Positions 56,847 to 64,000 of a DNA stretch of 64,000 bases are shown piece after piece. A program made the translations under genes and the position numbers. The stretch covers positions 1-64,000 of the forward strand of contig CAZFIV010000029.1 in NCBI GenBank assembly GCA_964519665.1, in the 5' to 3' direction. The notes under the pieces are model-generated. The model worked only from the letters and a program-made list of their open reading frames with translations, was not told the DNA's origin and searched no databases. The number at the start of each line of letters is the position of its first letter. Position 1 is the first letter of the stretch. The DNA comes from JANQQN01 sp964519665 (GTDB taxonomy: Bacteria; Myxococcota; Kuafuiibacteriia; Kuafuiibacteriales; Kuafuiibacteriaceae).

Positions 56847-57178
56847 CCGGAAGCATTTTGGCCGAGCGAGACCGGTCTGCGTCTCGCTCGGGGTCAGCAC
56901 GGGCCGACCGGAGGCTTTGAACGCGATGGGTCGCCCGACGTCCATCCGGACGATGTCCGTTGACAGTAGCGGCGGTGGGTGAGCAGCTTTAGTGCCTTGC
57001 GCTGGGCGGAGCGAGCTTCTTGAAGGACGACTTCCCGGTCACAGCAACACGACTGGGACGAGTTACTGCGTTTAAAGCCAGCACCGGTAGATCATTGGCA
57101 GGGCCCGAACTCGGACCCCGGGGGCGGCGATTCGGTTGTAAAGTTGGGATGTAAGCCTCGGGTACAAGGCCGTTGAGG
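56847..57178 (+). other. intergenic region between the lipid synthase and rpsN
   Basis: About 330 bases without a gene. A strong hairpin lies at 56862-56891, just after the synthase stop. The rest has no ORF I would support. The region is convergent: the ribosomal protein genes come from the other direction, so terminators for both sides are expected here. Confidence 0.6.
56862..56891 (+). terminator. hairpin, candidate terminator of the lipid synthase operon
   Basis: A perfect 11-base inverted repeat CCGAGCGAGAC / GTCTCGCTCGG with an 8-base loop, 15 bases after the synthase stop codon. No T tract follows on the plus strand, so it is not a standard intrinsic terminator; it may act as a stabilising 3' structure or bidirectional pause site. 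Confidence 0.5.
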
Positions 57179-57484
57179 CTACCAGCTGGCTTTCTTCAAC
57201 CCGGCGATCTGCCCGCTGAGGCCCAGGTCGCGCAACGACACCCGCGACATCTGGAACTTGCGGTAGTAGGCGCGAGGGCGCCCCGTGACTCGGCAGCGGT
57301 TGCGGACCCGCACCGCACTCGAGTTTTTCGGCAGCTTATTGAGCTTGTCGACGGCCTCGAACCGGTCTTCCTGGGAAGTCTCGGGATTGCGGATCAGCGC
57401 CTTGAGCTCTTCGCGCCGGTCACGGTACCGATCGACCATTTCACGCCGGAGATTGTTGTGATTGATCTTTGATTTTTTGGCCAT
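57179..57484 (-). CDS. rpsN: 30S ribosomal protein S14, zinc-free form
   Basis: S14 of 101 residues, the long form without the zinc-binding cysteine pairs. RCRVTGRPRAYYRKF and SRVSLRDLGLSGQIAGLKKASW are classical. The gene is outside the usual ribosomal operon, next to a type B L31 gene, which suggests it is a second copy used when zinc is scarce. Its ATG at 57484 is 4 bases after the L31 stop. Confidence 0.96.
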   Translation of the reverse strand: MAKKSKINHNNLRREMVDRYRDRREELKALIRNPETSQEDRFEAVDKLNKLPKNSSAVRVRNRCRVTGRPRAYYRKFQMSRVSLRDLGLSGQIAGLKKASW

Positions 57485-57488
57485 CGCC

Positions 57489-57743
57489 TTACCCTTGCTT
57501 GCGTCGACGCCCGTAACGCTTGTTGAACTTCTCGACCCGACCGACGTTCGAGATCTGACGCTGAGTGCCGGTGTAGAACGGGTGCGAGCAGGACGTCACG
57601 TCGGCCCGGATGACGTAGAATTGGGTGCCGTCAACCTCGCGCACCTCGGAGCTCGTCATCGTCGAGCTGGTGATGATCTCGTCGCCCGTGGACGAATCGA
57701 CGAAGATAACCGGGTGAAGACGGGGGTGCTTGTCTTTCTGCAT
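57489..57743 (-). CDS. rpmE2: 50S ribosomal protein L31 type B
   Basis: L31 of 84 residues in the type B form, without the CxxC zinc motif: only one cysteine (SCSHPFYTG). The signature HPFYTG and NKRYG match. The ATG at 57743 fits; the longer frame is not family sequence. It is followed by rpsN. In many bacteria type B L31 and zinc-free S14 are Zur-repressed substitutes. A hairpin is in the leader. Confidence 0.94.
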   Translation of the reverse strand: MQKDKHPRLHPVIFVDSSTGDEIITSSTMTSSEVREVDGTQFYVIRADVTSCSHPFYTGTQRQISNVGRVEKFNKRYGRRRKQG

Positions 57744-57763
57744 CGCGTCGTTCCTGTCCTTGC

Positions 57764-57790
57764 GGGTCCCTCCCGGGACGCGCGGGACCC
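57764..57790 (-). promoter_or_regulatory. hairpin in the rpmE2 leader
   Basis: GGGTCCC and GGGACCC form a perfect 7-base stem with a 13-base loop that itself contains the palindrome TCCCGGGA. It lies about 21 bases before the rpmE2 ATG. It could be a regulatory structure of the leader. No clear Zur-type operator (AT-rich palindrome) is seen nearby. Confidence 0.4.
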
Positions 57791-57942
57791 GAGTATTTAC
57801 TGCCAGTCGTCCCACTTGGCAACCTCTAGATCGACCTCTGGCTCGACTTTGTCGGGGGCCCAACGAAGATTTAAAGTGCAAGAAAACCCGGTACTTGTGA
57901 AACCAGATCGACGCCCGTCACTCGAGGGTGCATCCTACGACC

Positions 57943-58467
57943 ATGCCGACCGAGATCCGGGCGGATGCACCCGCTGGCTACCGTGTGCTGGCCACCGCGC
58001 TAGGCCCCCTCCAAATCGTCAGCAGAGACCGAGCGATTACCGAAGTGGTCTTTCTTCACGATCGGCCGCCAGACCCGCCGGCCGCGGCGGCTGAAGGAGG
58101 ACCGGTGGTCGACCTCGCAGCGGCCCAGCTCGAGGCATACCTGTTGGGGGAGCGCAGAGGCTTCGACCTGCCGCTGGCGCCCCAGGGTACGGACCACGAC
58201 CAGGAAGTGTGGCGTCGTCTTCAATCGATACCTTACGGTACGACGATGACCTACGGCGCATTGGCCCGATCGATGGAGCCTCCGGGAAGCGCGCGAGCAG
58301 TGGGGATGGCGAACGGGCGCAATCCGATCGCGATCGTCATCCCATGTCATCGAGTGATCGGCGCCGACGGCAAGCTCACGGGGTACGCAGGCGGGGTTAA
58401 CGTGAAGGCCCAACTCCTAGACCTCGAACGCTGGGGTCTGATCCCGCGTTCGACCGACGACTACTGA
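57943..58467 (+). CDS. ogt: O6-alkylguanine-DNA alkyltransferase (methylated-DNA-protein-cysteine methyltransferase)
   Basis: A suicide DNA repair protein of about 174 residues that takes alkyl groups from O6 of guanine. The active site PCHRVIG is intact (Cys in IVIPCHRVIGADG), and the preceding VWRRLQSIPYGTTMTYGALA and AVGMANGRNP match the family. The ATG at 57943 or a GTG at 57928 could start it. It is a single gene divergent from rpmE2. Confidence 0.94.
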   Translation: MPTEIRADAPAGYRVLATALGPLQIVSRDRAITEVVFLHDRPPDPPAAAAEGGPVVDLAAAQLEAYLLGERRGFDLPLAPQGTDHDQEVWRRLQSIPYGTTMTYGALARSMEPPGSARAVGMANGRNPIAIVIPCHRVIGADGKLTGYAGGVNVKAQLLDLERWGLIPRSTDDY

Positions 58468-58620
58468 ACTTTTGATGGCCCTCGGCTACCTTGGAGCCGA
58501 GCAGCGTGAGGTCGACATGACCGCGGACGAACTCGCGGCACCAGACGCCTCCGATCAACGTCTGATCGGTAAGGATTGCAGAAGGTGCGTCCGCCACGGC
58601 GAACCTGGTAGGGTCTTGAG

Positions 58621-60357
58621 GTGACTGGCGCTGGCCTAGCGGGCGGGGCAGTGGAGCTCGCTCGACGAGCATGCCGAGCACTGGCGCGGGCAGCCCGAGG
58701 ACATCGCCTTTACGCATCGAACAACGCGACCCTTCATCGAATGCTCGATGAGCTCCAGACGTCCTTTCACGAGCTCTTGAGCCATGAGCAGCGGGTTTCG
58801 CTCGAAGTGCGACGGACCGCCTTCGAGCTGGACGGGGTGGCCGTACTGACTGAAGAAAACTTGGATGAATCGTTGCCGTTCGCTTTTTACCGCGATGGTG
58901 TCCGGCGGTTGGCGTTTACGGCGGGCCTGCAGCCCGACGAATTGATGCAGCTTCTCTCGGCCACATCGCAGCGGCTCAACTTCTCCGGCCTCGGAGAAGA
59001 TATCGTCTCGATGCTATGGCGTCTCGATCTCAATCATATCGATTACGTCGTGGTGGATACCGCGTGGGCCACTGCGGATCCCGGAGCCCCCGAGTCGGAT
59101 CCCGCAACCCCGGCTCACGGCACCGGTGCCCGCCTCGGAAGTGTGTTGACGGCCCTGTTCGGTTCGGGCGGCCACGACGCGCCGATGTCGATGCACCTCG
59201 ACGCGCACGACGTCCCAGCCAAAGCCATTGCATCGGCGCTCGGGCGCCCCGACGAAATGTCACCTGGGCTACACCCTGCGACCGGTCTGACGTACGAGGC
59301 GAGTTACGCTCGGCAGTTCGCCCAAGAGCTCGCGAACGAGGGTGAGGCGGCGATCATGATTCGAGGGCTGGAAGGTGCCCTGCGCGCCCTCGGGGAACGA
59401 CTTCCAGAGCCGGAGATCGCGAGCATCGGCGAAGCGCTGCTGCGCATGCTCGACACGGCCATTCTGGAGAACCAGTACGAATTCGCGAGCCGGCTCGTGT
59501 ACGGCATGCGCAACGTTCCGCAACCGAGAGAGCGTATCTCGTCGTGGATGGACCAGGTGGTCGCGGAGGCTCGGGTTCGGCACGCAGGTGCTCGATACGA
59601 ATCCAAGATCTACGAGGGCGAACGCGAGCAGATCCTGAAATTCTTTCGGGCGTGCGGCGCGTGGGCCGTCGGCCCGCTGCTTCACCTGCTGCCGTCCATT
59701 TCCAACACCCAACACCGCCGACGCATCTCCGACCTGGTACTCGACCTGGGCATCTTCGATCTCGACTTGATCCGATCCCTGTTGAGCAGCGAGCAAGCCT
59801 ACGTCGCGCAGGAGGCGGTGTATCTGCTGAGCAGGCTCAGCCACGAGGGGAGCGTCGACATCCTCCGCGAGCTGCGACAGCACCCCTCCCCACAGGTCCG
59901 CGCTTCGGTGGCCGACTACGCATCCGCCCTACCGAAAGAAGCGGCGGCCGAGCTCGTCGCCAACCTCCTGGACGACCCGGAACCTCGGGTTCGGAGCGCG
60001 GCGGCGCGGGGCTTGGCCAAGCACCCCAGCAAGACCGCCGAGTTGCTGCTGGAGTCGGCCGCCCAGAAGAACCGACTCGAAGGCTGTTCGCTCGACGTGA
60101 AGCGGTCGACGCTCGAAGCCTACGCGGACGTAGCGCAGGAGCGCGCGATATCGTCGGTGGCCCGCTATGTTCGGGACGGAGAAGGCTTGTTTGCAACCCG
60201 AGAGCAAGAGGATTTGGCCGTGGCCGGGGTGTGGGCGCTGGCCAGAATCCGGAGCGTTACGGCCGTCGAGCTCCTGAAGAAAACCTGCGCATCTCGCCAT
60301 CGACGCATCAATACCGAAGCGCGAGAAGCGTTGCTTTGGATGAGGCAGAACGTATGA
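58621..60357 (+). CDS. HEAT-repeat signalling-type protein
   Basis: A protein of 578 residues starting at a GTG. Residues about 10-135 form a domain seen also in the next gene: helices with RGHRLYASNN, a beta strand region VSLEVRRTAFELDGV, and LQPDELMQLLS. The C-terminal part (about 330-560) is a series of HEAT-type helical repeats, with pairs such as VRASVADYASALP and RVRSAAARGLAKHP. HEAT repeats bind proteins. The stop overlaps the start of the following kinase gene (ATGA), so it is coupled. Such proteins are common in Myxococcota, but the role of this one is not known. Confidence 0.75.
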   Translation: MTGAGLAGGAVELARRACRALARAARGHRLYASNNATLHRMLDELQTSFHELLSHEQRVSLEVRRTAFELDGVAVLTEENLDESLPFAFYRDGVRRLAFTAGLQPDELMQLLSATSQRLNFSGLGEDIVSMLWRLDLNHIDYVVVDTAWATADPGAPESDPATPAHGTGARLGSVLTALFGSGGHDAPMSMHLDAHDVPAKAIASALGRPDEMSPGLHPATGLTYEASYARQFAQELANEGEAAIMIRGLEGALRALGERLPEPEIASIGEALLRMLDTAILENQYEFASRLVYGMRNVPQPRERISSWMDQVVAEARVRHAGARYESKIYEGEREQILKFFRACGAWAVGPLLHLLPSISNTQHRRRISDLVLDLGIFDLDLIRSLLSSEQAYVAQEAVYLLSRLSHEGSVDILRELRQHPSPQVRASVADYASALPKEAAAELVANLLDDPEPRVRSAAARGLAKHPSKTAELLLESAAQKNRLEGCSLDVKRSTLEAYADVAQERAISSVARYVRDGEGLFATREQEDLAVAGVWALARIRSVTAVELLKKTCASRHRRINTEAREALLWMRQNV

Positions 60358-63335
60358 GCAACGGCGACCGGCCCATGACCAGCTCCGGTCTACCGCCGGG
60401 GCCGAGCGGTCCTCCGTCGCCCTTGCCTCGGCTTCCGGACCGAACGGCAAACTATGCCCGAGAGTTCTTGTCGGCCCTGTTCATGAGTCTGCGGACCGCG
60501 CAGATTCACAACCCGTCGAACCAGGCGTACCAAAGTGCGCTCACGCGCCTTCATCAATCCGCCGAGGCCCTGTTTGCCGCCAGCGGCGGCTTCGAAGTTC
60601 GAATCGTCGATGATTCGTTTTTCATCAACGGGGCTCGCCTGACCTTCGACCCCGGAAGCAACACCCCCATGCGGACCTTGCGCAACCTGCTGCAGGCGCA
60701 GGGCCTGGGCGGGTTCACCATCGAGACCGCACCCACCCTGCAAGGGCTGTTGGAGCTAACCTCACTCGTCGCGGGTCGAAACGCTGGGGCGCTCGAAGGT
60801 CAGGAAGACGAGCTGCGAAAGCTGAACATTGGGGTGCTCGGGATTCAGCGGATCGTCGAAGGGCCCACGGCGAAGGTCGATCGAGCCGCCATTGGCGTCC
60901 ACACTTATGCGAAGCTGATCCTCGCCCTCCGGGATCGCATCCAACAGTTGCGCCCCCACGAAACACCAGAGTCGGTCGAGGGACTCACGGGGGAGATTCG
61001 GGCCGTCCGGGTCGTGCAAGACCTCGTGGAGCTGGTCTCGGATCGCCTGGACATTCTGCTCCGACTCGCCGCCAATACCCACGGGGCAGCGGTCGAAGAG
61101 CTTCACGGTGCCAATACCTGCGTGTTGTCGGTGGCCCTCGGGCACTCGTTGGGCTTTCACCGCCGGGACCTCAGCGACCTCGGCGTAACGTCTTTGTTTC
61201 ATCACTTGGGGCCGTACGTCGTCGCAGCCGACCCGCGACAGAACGACCTCTTTCTGGCCGCCGCCCTCAGCCGAACCCTCGCCGAGACCGGCGTTGGACG
61301 CAGTCTATTTACCCGGTCGATGATCCTCGCCGAACAGCAAACGTCGACCGGTACTGGACCGCGGCGCGCTCACCCGTTCTCCCGCGTTCTTCGGGTGGCG
61401 GCCGCCTACAGTCGTTTGGTACTGGGCTATGGAGTGCCTAACGGAGTCACGCGCTCGTCGATCGAAGCGATTACCACCCTCTCTCAGGACCCGACAGGCT
61501 GGTTCGACCCGGCGCTCATCGACCTGTTGGTCAATCTATTGCGCGCGTTTCCCCCCGGAGCGCCCATCGTTCTCGAATCCGGTCACTACGGCGTCGTAAC
61601 GAGCGCTCTCAATTGGCGGTGGGATCGCCCGGTCGTTCAGGTCGACTCGCAGCCCCCGACCTCCCTCGATCTCATGACCCAGGCCGAAGGGCGCTTCGTC
61701 AACCAGATCGTCGGGACTCAACAGTATCTCGGTACCCAACCTCCGGCCGGCATGACGACGCCCCCACCGCCCGGTTCGGTCGCTCTGACCCCGGGACGAC
61801 AACCGATCGGTCCGTCAACCGGACCGCGAACCGGCTCTCTAACCGTTCCGTCGTCCGCAATCAATCCTGCCGCAAGTCCGGTCTCCTCAGCTCCATCGTT
61901 CGCCGCGTCGATTTCCGCGTCACTGTCGACGTCTATGACCGCCGCGCCATCGCCGAGCCCTTCGGGACCGATTCGCGAAGCGTCCGCATCGGTGCGTCCG
62001 GTCCGTGATGTCGGACCCCCGCGACCATCGCCCGCCGGCGGTACGGCGGCCAGTCGTGCGATCTCCGAGGCGGGACACGCGAGGGGGGCCCCGCGCCCTC
62101 CCTATCCAGCCGCCAGCGCGGTCGCCCCCCGAGCTGAGGTAGACGTCTCGTCACGTCCATTGACCCCGTTGCACTCCGCGCCTCCGTCCGGAACCGCAGT
62201 GCCTCCTCGGCTCGACGAACCCGCTCCTATCGAGCCGTCCAGTGGCGGTGACGCCGAGTCGGGGCCGGCGTCGCGCTTTCGGCAGCCTCGGCCGGATCGC
62301 CTGCTCGGCAGCTTGCTGGCAGCCAAGTACCGCATCCTCGAAAAGATTGGGGAAGGGGGGATGGGTACGGTGTTCTTGGCGAACCAGGAACCCATCGACC
62401 GCCAGGTCGCGGTCAAAGTGCTCCACCACAGCCTCACCAACGACGACGTGGCCGTTCAGCGCTTCAAACGAGAGGCTCGGGTCATTTCGAAGATGAAGCA
62501 CCCGAACACGGTGACCGTCTACGACTTCGGACAAACCGACGAAGACGAGCTCTACCTCGTCATGGAGTTTCTCGAGGGGCAGACCGTCGCTCAGCTCTTG
62601 CGCGTGGAAGGTCCGTTGCCGGGCTTTCGGGCGGCTCGAATCATCCGCCAGGCATGCGGTTCACTCAGCGAAGCGCACGAGTTTGGAATCATCCACCGCG
62701 ACCTCAAGCCGGATAATCTGTTTTTGACTCGATACGGTGACCAGAAAGACTTCGTCAAGGTGTTGGACTTCGGGCTGGTTAAGCTCGGAGATAACGACAC
62801 CGTTCATCGCCTCACCCAGCAAGGCAAGGTGTATGGCACTCCTCGCTACATGGCCCCGGAGCAGGCCGAGGGCAAGCCGATAGACCATCGTTCCGATATC
62901 TACACTCTCGGCGTCGTCCTGTACGAAATGCTCACCGGCCGGCCGCTCTTTACCGCAGAGACCATGGTCGCCCTGTTGGTGAAGCACATCCAAACGCCAC
63001 CACCTCCGATGGCCGCTGTCCGCCCCGACCTGAACATCGACCCCCGCCTCGAGTCGATCGCCATGTGGGCACTCGCCAAAAAGGCATCCGACCGTCCTCA
63101 GACGGTTCGCGAGCTCGCCCGGGAGCTCGAGCGTTGGGAACAGGAAGCGCAATCTGGATTGGCTGCACCTTCCTTTACCGAGGCCCCGCCCTCGTCTTTG
63201 GAGCCTTCGCCGTCTCGCGCGGCCAAGGCGCCGCCCGAGACGCCCTCCGACGATTTCGGCCGCTCGCTCGACGCTCTGCTGGATGACTATCTCGAGGAGC
63301 TTGGCCCGGTGCGCGCACCCGACGAAGACCTGTAA
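60354..63335 (+). CDS. large fusion: N-terminal domain, HD-GYP-like degenerate region and Ser/Thr kinase
   Basis: A 993-residue protein. Residues about 30-140 are similar in layout to the N-terminus of the previous gene (LRTAQIHNPSN, FEVRIVDDSFFINGARL). Residues about 240-420 resemble an HD-GYP phosphodiesterase fold, but the metal-binding HD is replaced by HH (LFHHLG). A long Ser/Pro linker follows (about 465-640). The C-terminal kinase (about 651-925) has GEGGMGTVFLA, VAVKVL, HRDLKPDN, LDFGLVK, and GTPRYMAPEQ. There is no transmembrane helix. The kinase is likely active, while the HD-GYP-like part is likely a sensor or scaffold. Confidence 0.85.
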   Translation: MSNGDRPMTSSGLPPGPSGPPSPLPRLPDRTANYAREFLSALFMSLRTAQIHNPSNQAYQSALTRLHQSAEALFAASGGFEVRIVDDSFFINGARLTFDPGSNTPMRTLRNLLQAQGLGGFTIETAPTLQGLLELTSLVAGRNAGALEGQEDELRKLNIGVLGIQRIVEGPTAKVDRAAIGVHTYAKLILALRDRIQQLRPHETPESVEGLTGEIRAVRVVQDLVELVSDRLDILLRLAANTHGAAVEELHGANTCVLSVALGHSLGFHRRDLSDLGVTSLFHHLGPYVVAADPRQNDLFLAAALSRTLAETGVGRSLFTRSMILAEQQTSTGTGPRRAHPFSRVLRVAAAYSRLVLGYGVPNGVTRSSIEAITTLSQDPTGWFDPALIDLLVNLLRAFPPGAPIVLESGHYGVVTSALNWRWDRPVVQVDSQPPTSLDLMTQAEGRFVNQIVGTQQYLGTQPPAGMTTPPPPGSVALTPGRQPIGPSTGPRTGSLTVPSSAINPAASPVSSAPSFAASISASLSTSMTAAPSPSPSGPIREASASVRPVRDVGPPRPSPAGGTAASRAISEAGHARGAPRPPYPAASAVAPRAEVDVSSRPLTPLHSAPPSGTAVPPRLDEPAPIEPSSGGDAESGPASRFRQPRPDRLLGSLLAAKYRILEKIGEGGMGTVFLANQEPIDRQVAVKVLHHSLTNDDVAVQRFKREARVISKMKHPNTVTVYDFGQTDEDELYLVMEFLEGQTVAQLLRVEGPLPGFRAARIIRQACGSLSEAHEFGIIHRDLKPDNLFLTRYGDQKDFVKVLDFGLVKLGDNDTVHRLTQQGKVYGTPRYMAPEQAEGKPIDHRSDIYTLGVVLYEMLTGRPLFTAETMVALLVKHIQTPPPPMAAVRPDLNIDPRLESIAMWALAKKASDRPQTVRELARELERWEQEAQSGLAAPSFTEAPPSSLEPSPSRAAKAPPETPSDDFGRSLDALLDDYLEELGPVRAPDEDL

Positions 63336-63512
63336 AAACACGGTCACCACGCCTGAGTCCGGCGCCCAAGCCAGCGCTTCGTACGTCAAATACGCTCTGC
63401 TTCGCATCTCCGCGCTCCACTTCACTAAACCGGCCGATTTAGGCGGAGGCCCGACTTGCGGCCTGATCCGACCGTTGGCTAGTCTGAAGTTCGAGCGAGG
63501 ATCCGCTGTAAG

Positions 63513-64000
63513 CTACGGACTCTCCTCAGCCCAGTCAAAAGGGCCGACGACTTCTCCGGCACGGTCCTCGATTTTGCGGATCGCCGTGTCGAGCCCGTCG
63601 ATCTGCTTCAGGTGCATTTCGATCAGGAATCGGTGGTGTGCAGTCACGCGACCCCGACAAGCCTCGACGATCTCCGTCCGCGAGCGCTTCATCCGTCGGA
63701 GCAGGGCTTTGTCGGCGAGCCGTTCCGCATCCGTTTCTCCGCCGACGATCGCGTCGAGGATCCGGCGACCGCTGACGCCCAATACGTCCTTCATGACGCT
63801 CGTGAGCTTCAGGTTCGCGTCCTCTAGGGTCTTCTGGATCCGTTGGGTGTGCCGGGCCTTCTCGCGCACGAGCTGCTTGCGAGAGCGCGTCAGATCTCGC
63901 ACTTCTTGAATGTGTCGCGGAGGCACGAAGCTGCCCTGGATCAGCCCATGGGCGAGCAGATCCGAGATCCACTCGGCGTCCTTCTTGTCCGTCTTACGGC
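63513..64000 (-). pseudogene. IS110-family transposase, truncated (right edge)
   Basis: The frame enters from the right edge with RKTDKKDAEWISDLLAHGL, VPPRHIQEVRDLTR and then a coiled coil, all typical of the DEDD-type transposase N-terminal half of IS110. It stops at 63513 after GPFDWAEESP. The C-terminal transposase_20 domain, needed for activity, is absent, and no matching remains follow in the 180 bases downstream. The upstream start lies outside the window. The element is therefore probably a remnant, though an internal frameshift cannot be excluded. Confidence 0.8.

Noticed and set aside
56847..57178. A small RNA or tRNA in the gap after the lipid synthase
   Set aside because: Apart from the hairpin at 56862 I cannot fold a convincing structure, and there is no promoter-like pair.

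Overview
The window is a high-GC, gene-dense piece of a Gram-negative chromosome. The evidence for an outer membrane is kdsB (LPS Kdo activation), several lipoprotein signal peptides and a DUF3373-type outer-membrane barrel. Four Hanks-type Ser/Thr kinases, PEGA domains, HEAT-repeat signalling proteins and a polyketide-type lipid synthase together suggest the Myxococcota / former Deltaproteobacteria. That placement is inferred from gene content only. Nearly all genes look chromosomal and vertically inherited; the only mobile element seen is a truncated IS110-type transposase at the right edge. No tRNA, rRNA or CRISPR array was found.

Left third (1-29.3 kb): a minus-strand run argG / unknown / methyltransferase / kdsB / pyrG (runs off the left edge); a cyclic-nucleotide-domain GspE/PilB ATPase; an M23 peptidase coupled to a HelD-like helicase; a lysine 2,3-aminomutase relative; HU; uppP; a family 4 uracil-DNA glycosylase coupled to coaBC; a ClpA-like unfoldase; a von Willebrand-type lipoprotein; an EnvC-like degenerate M23 protein next to ftsX; a Ser/Thr kinase; a cysteine-rich lipoprotein coupled to an aminotransferase; a coiled-coil/helix-hairpin-helix membrane protein; and an MMPL/RND transporter.

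Middle (29.3-46.6 kb): a lipoprotein, a gene-poor gap of about 1.2 kb, then a tight minus-strand five-gene operon (38254 down to 31568): membrane kinase, kinase-PEGA-cytochrome c fusion, DUF3373 barrel, two lipoproteins. This looks like an envelope-sensing module in which a cytoplasmic kinase carries a periplasmic haem c site. After it come an alpha/beta hydrolase, pssA, two tandem MuiA-like DUF4139 proteins, and a gpsA / ketopantoate-reductase-like / VOC operon.

The most striking locus is at 46890-56846: fatty acyl-AMP ligase, stand-alone ACP, soluble acyl-ACP desaturase, and a 2330-residue synthase with domains KS-AT-ACP-KR-DH and a C-terminal PLP-dependent alpha-oxoamine synthase (AOS). 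All catalytic residues I can check are present. The parts read as an assembly line: load a free fatty acid on ACP, desaturate it, extend it with malonate, reduce and dehydrate, then release it by decarboxylative condensation with an amino acid. The predicted product is a long-chain alpha-amino enone, i.e. a sphingoid-like base made by a polyketide route.

Right end (57.2-64 kb): zinc-ligand-free S14 and type B L31 ribosomal proteins in one unit, an O6-alkylguanine transferase, and a coupled pair made of a HEAT-repeat protein and a degenerate-HD-GYP/Ser-Thr kinase that share a similar N-terminal domain. The truncated IS110 transposase closes the window.
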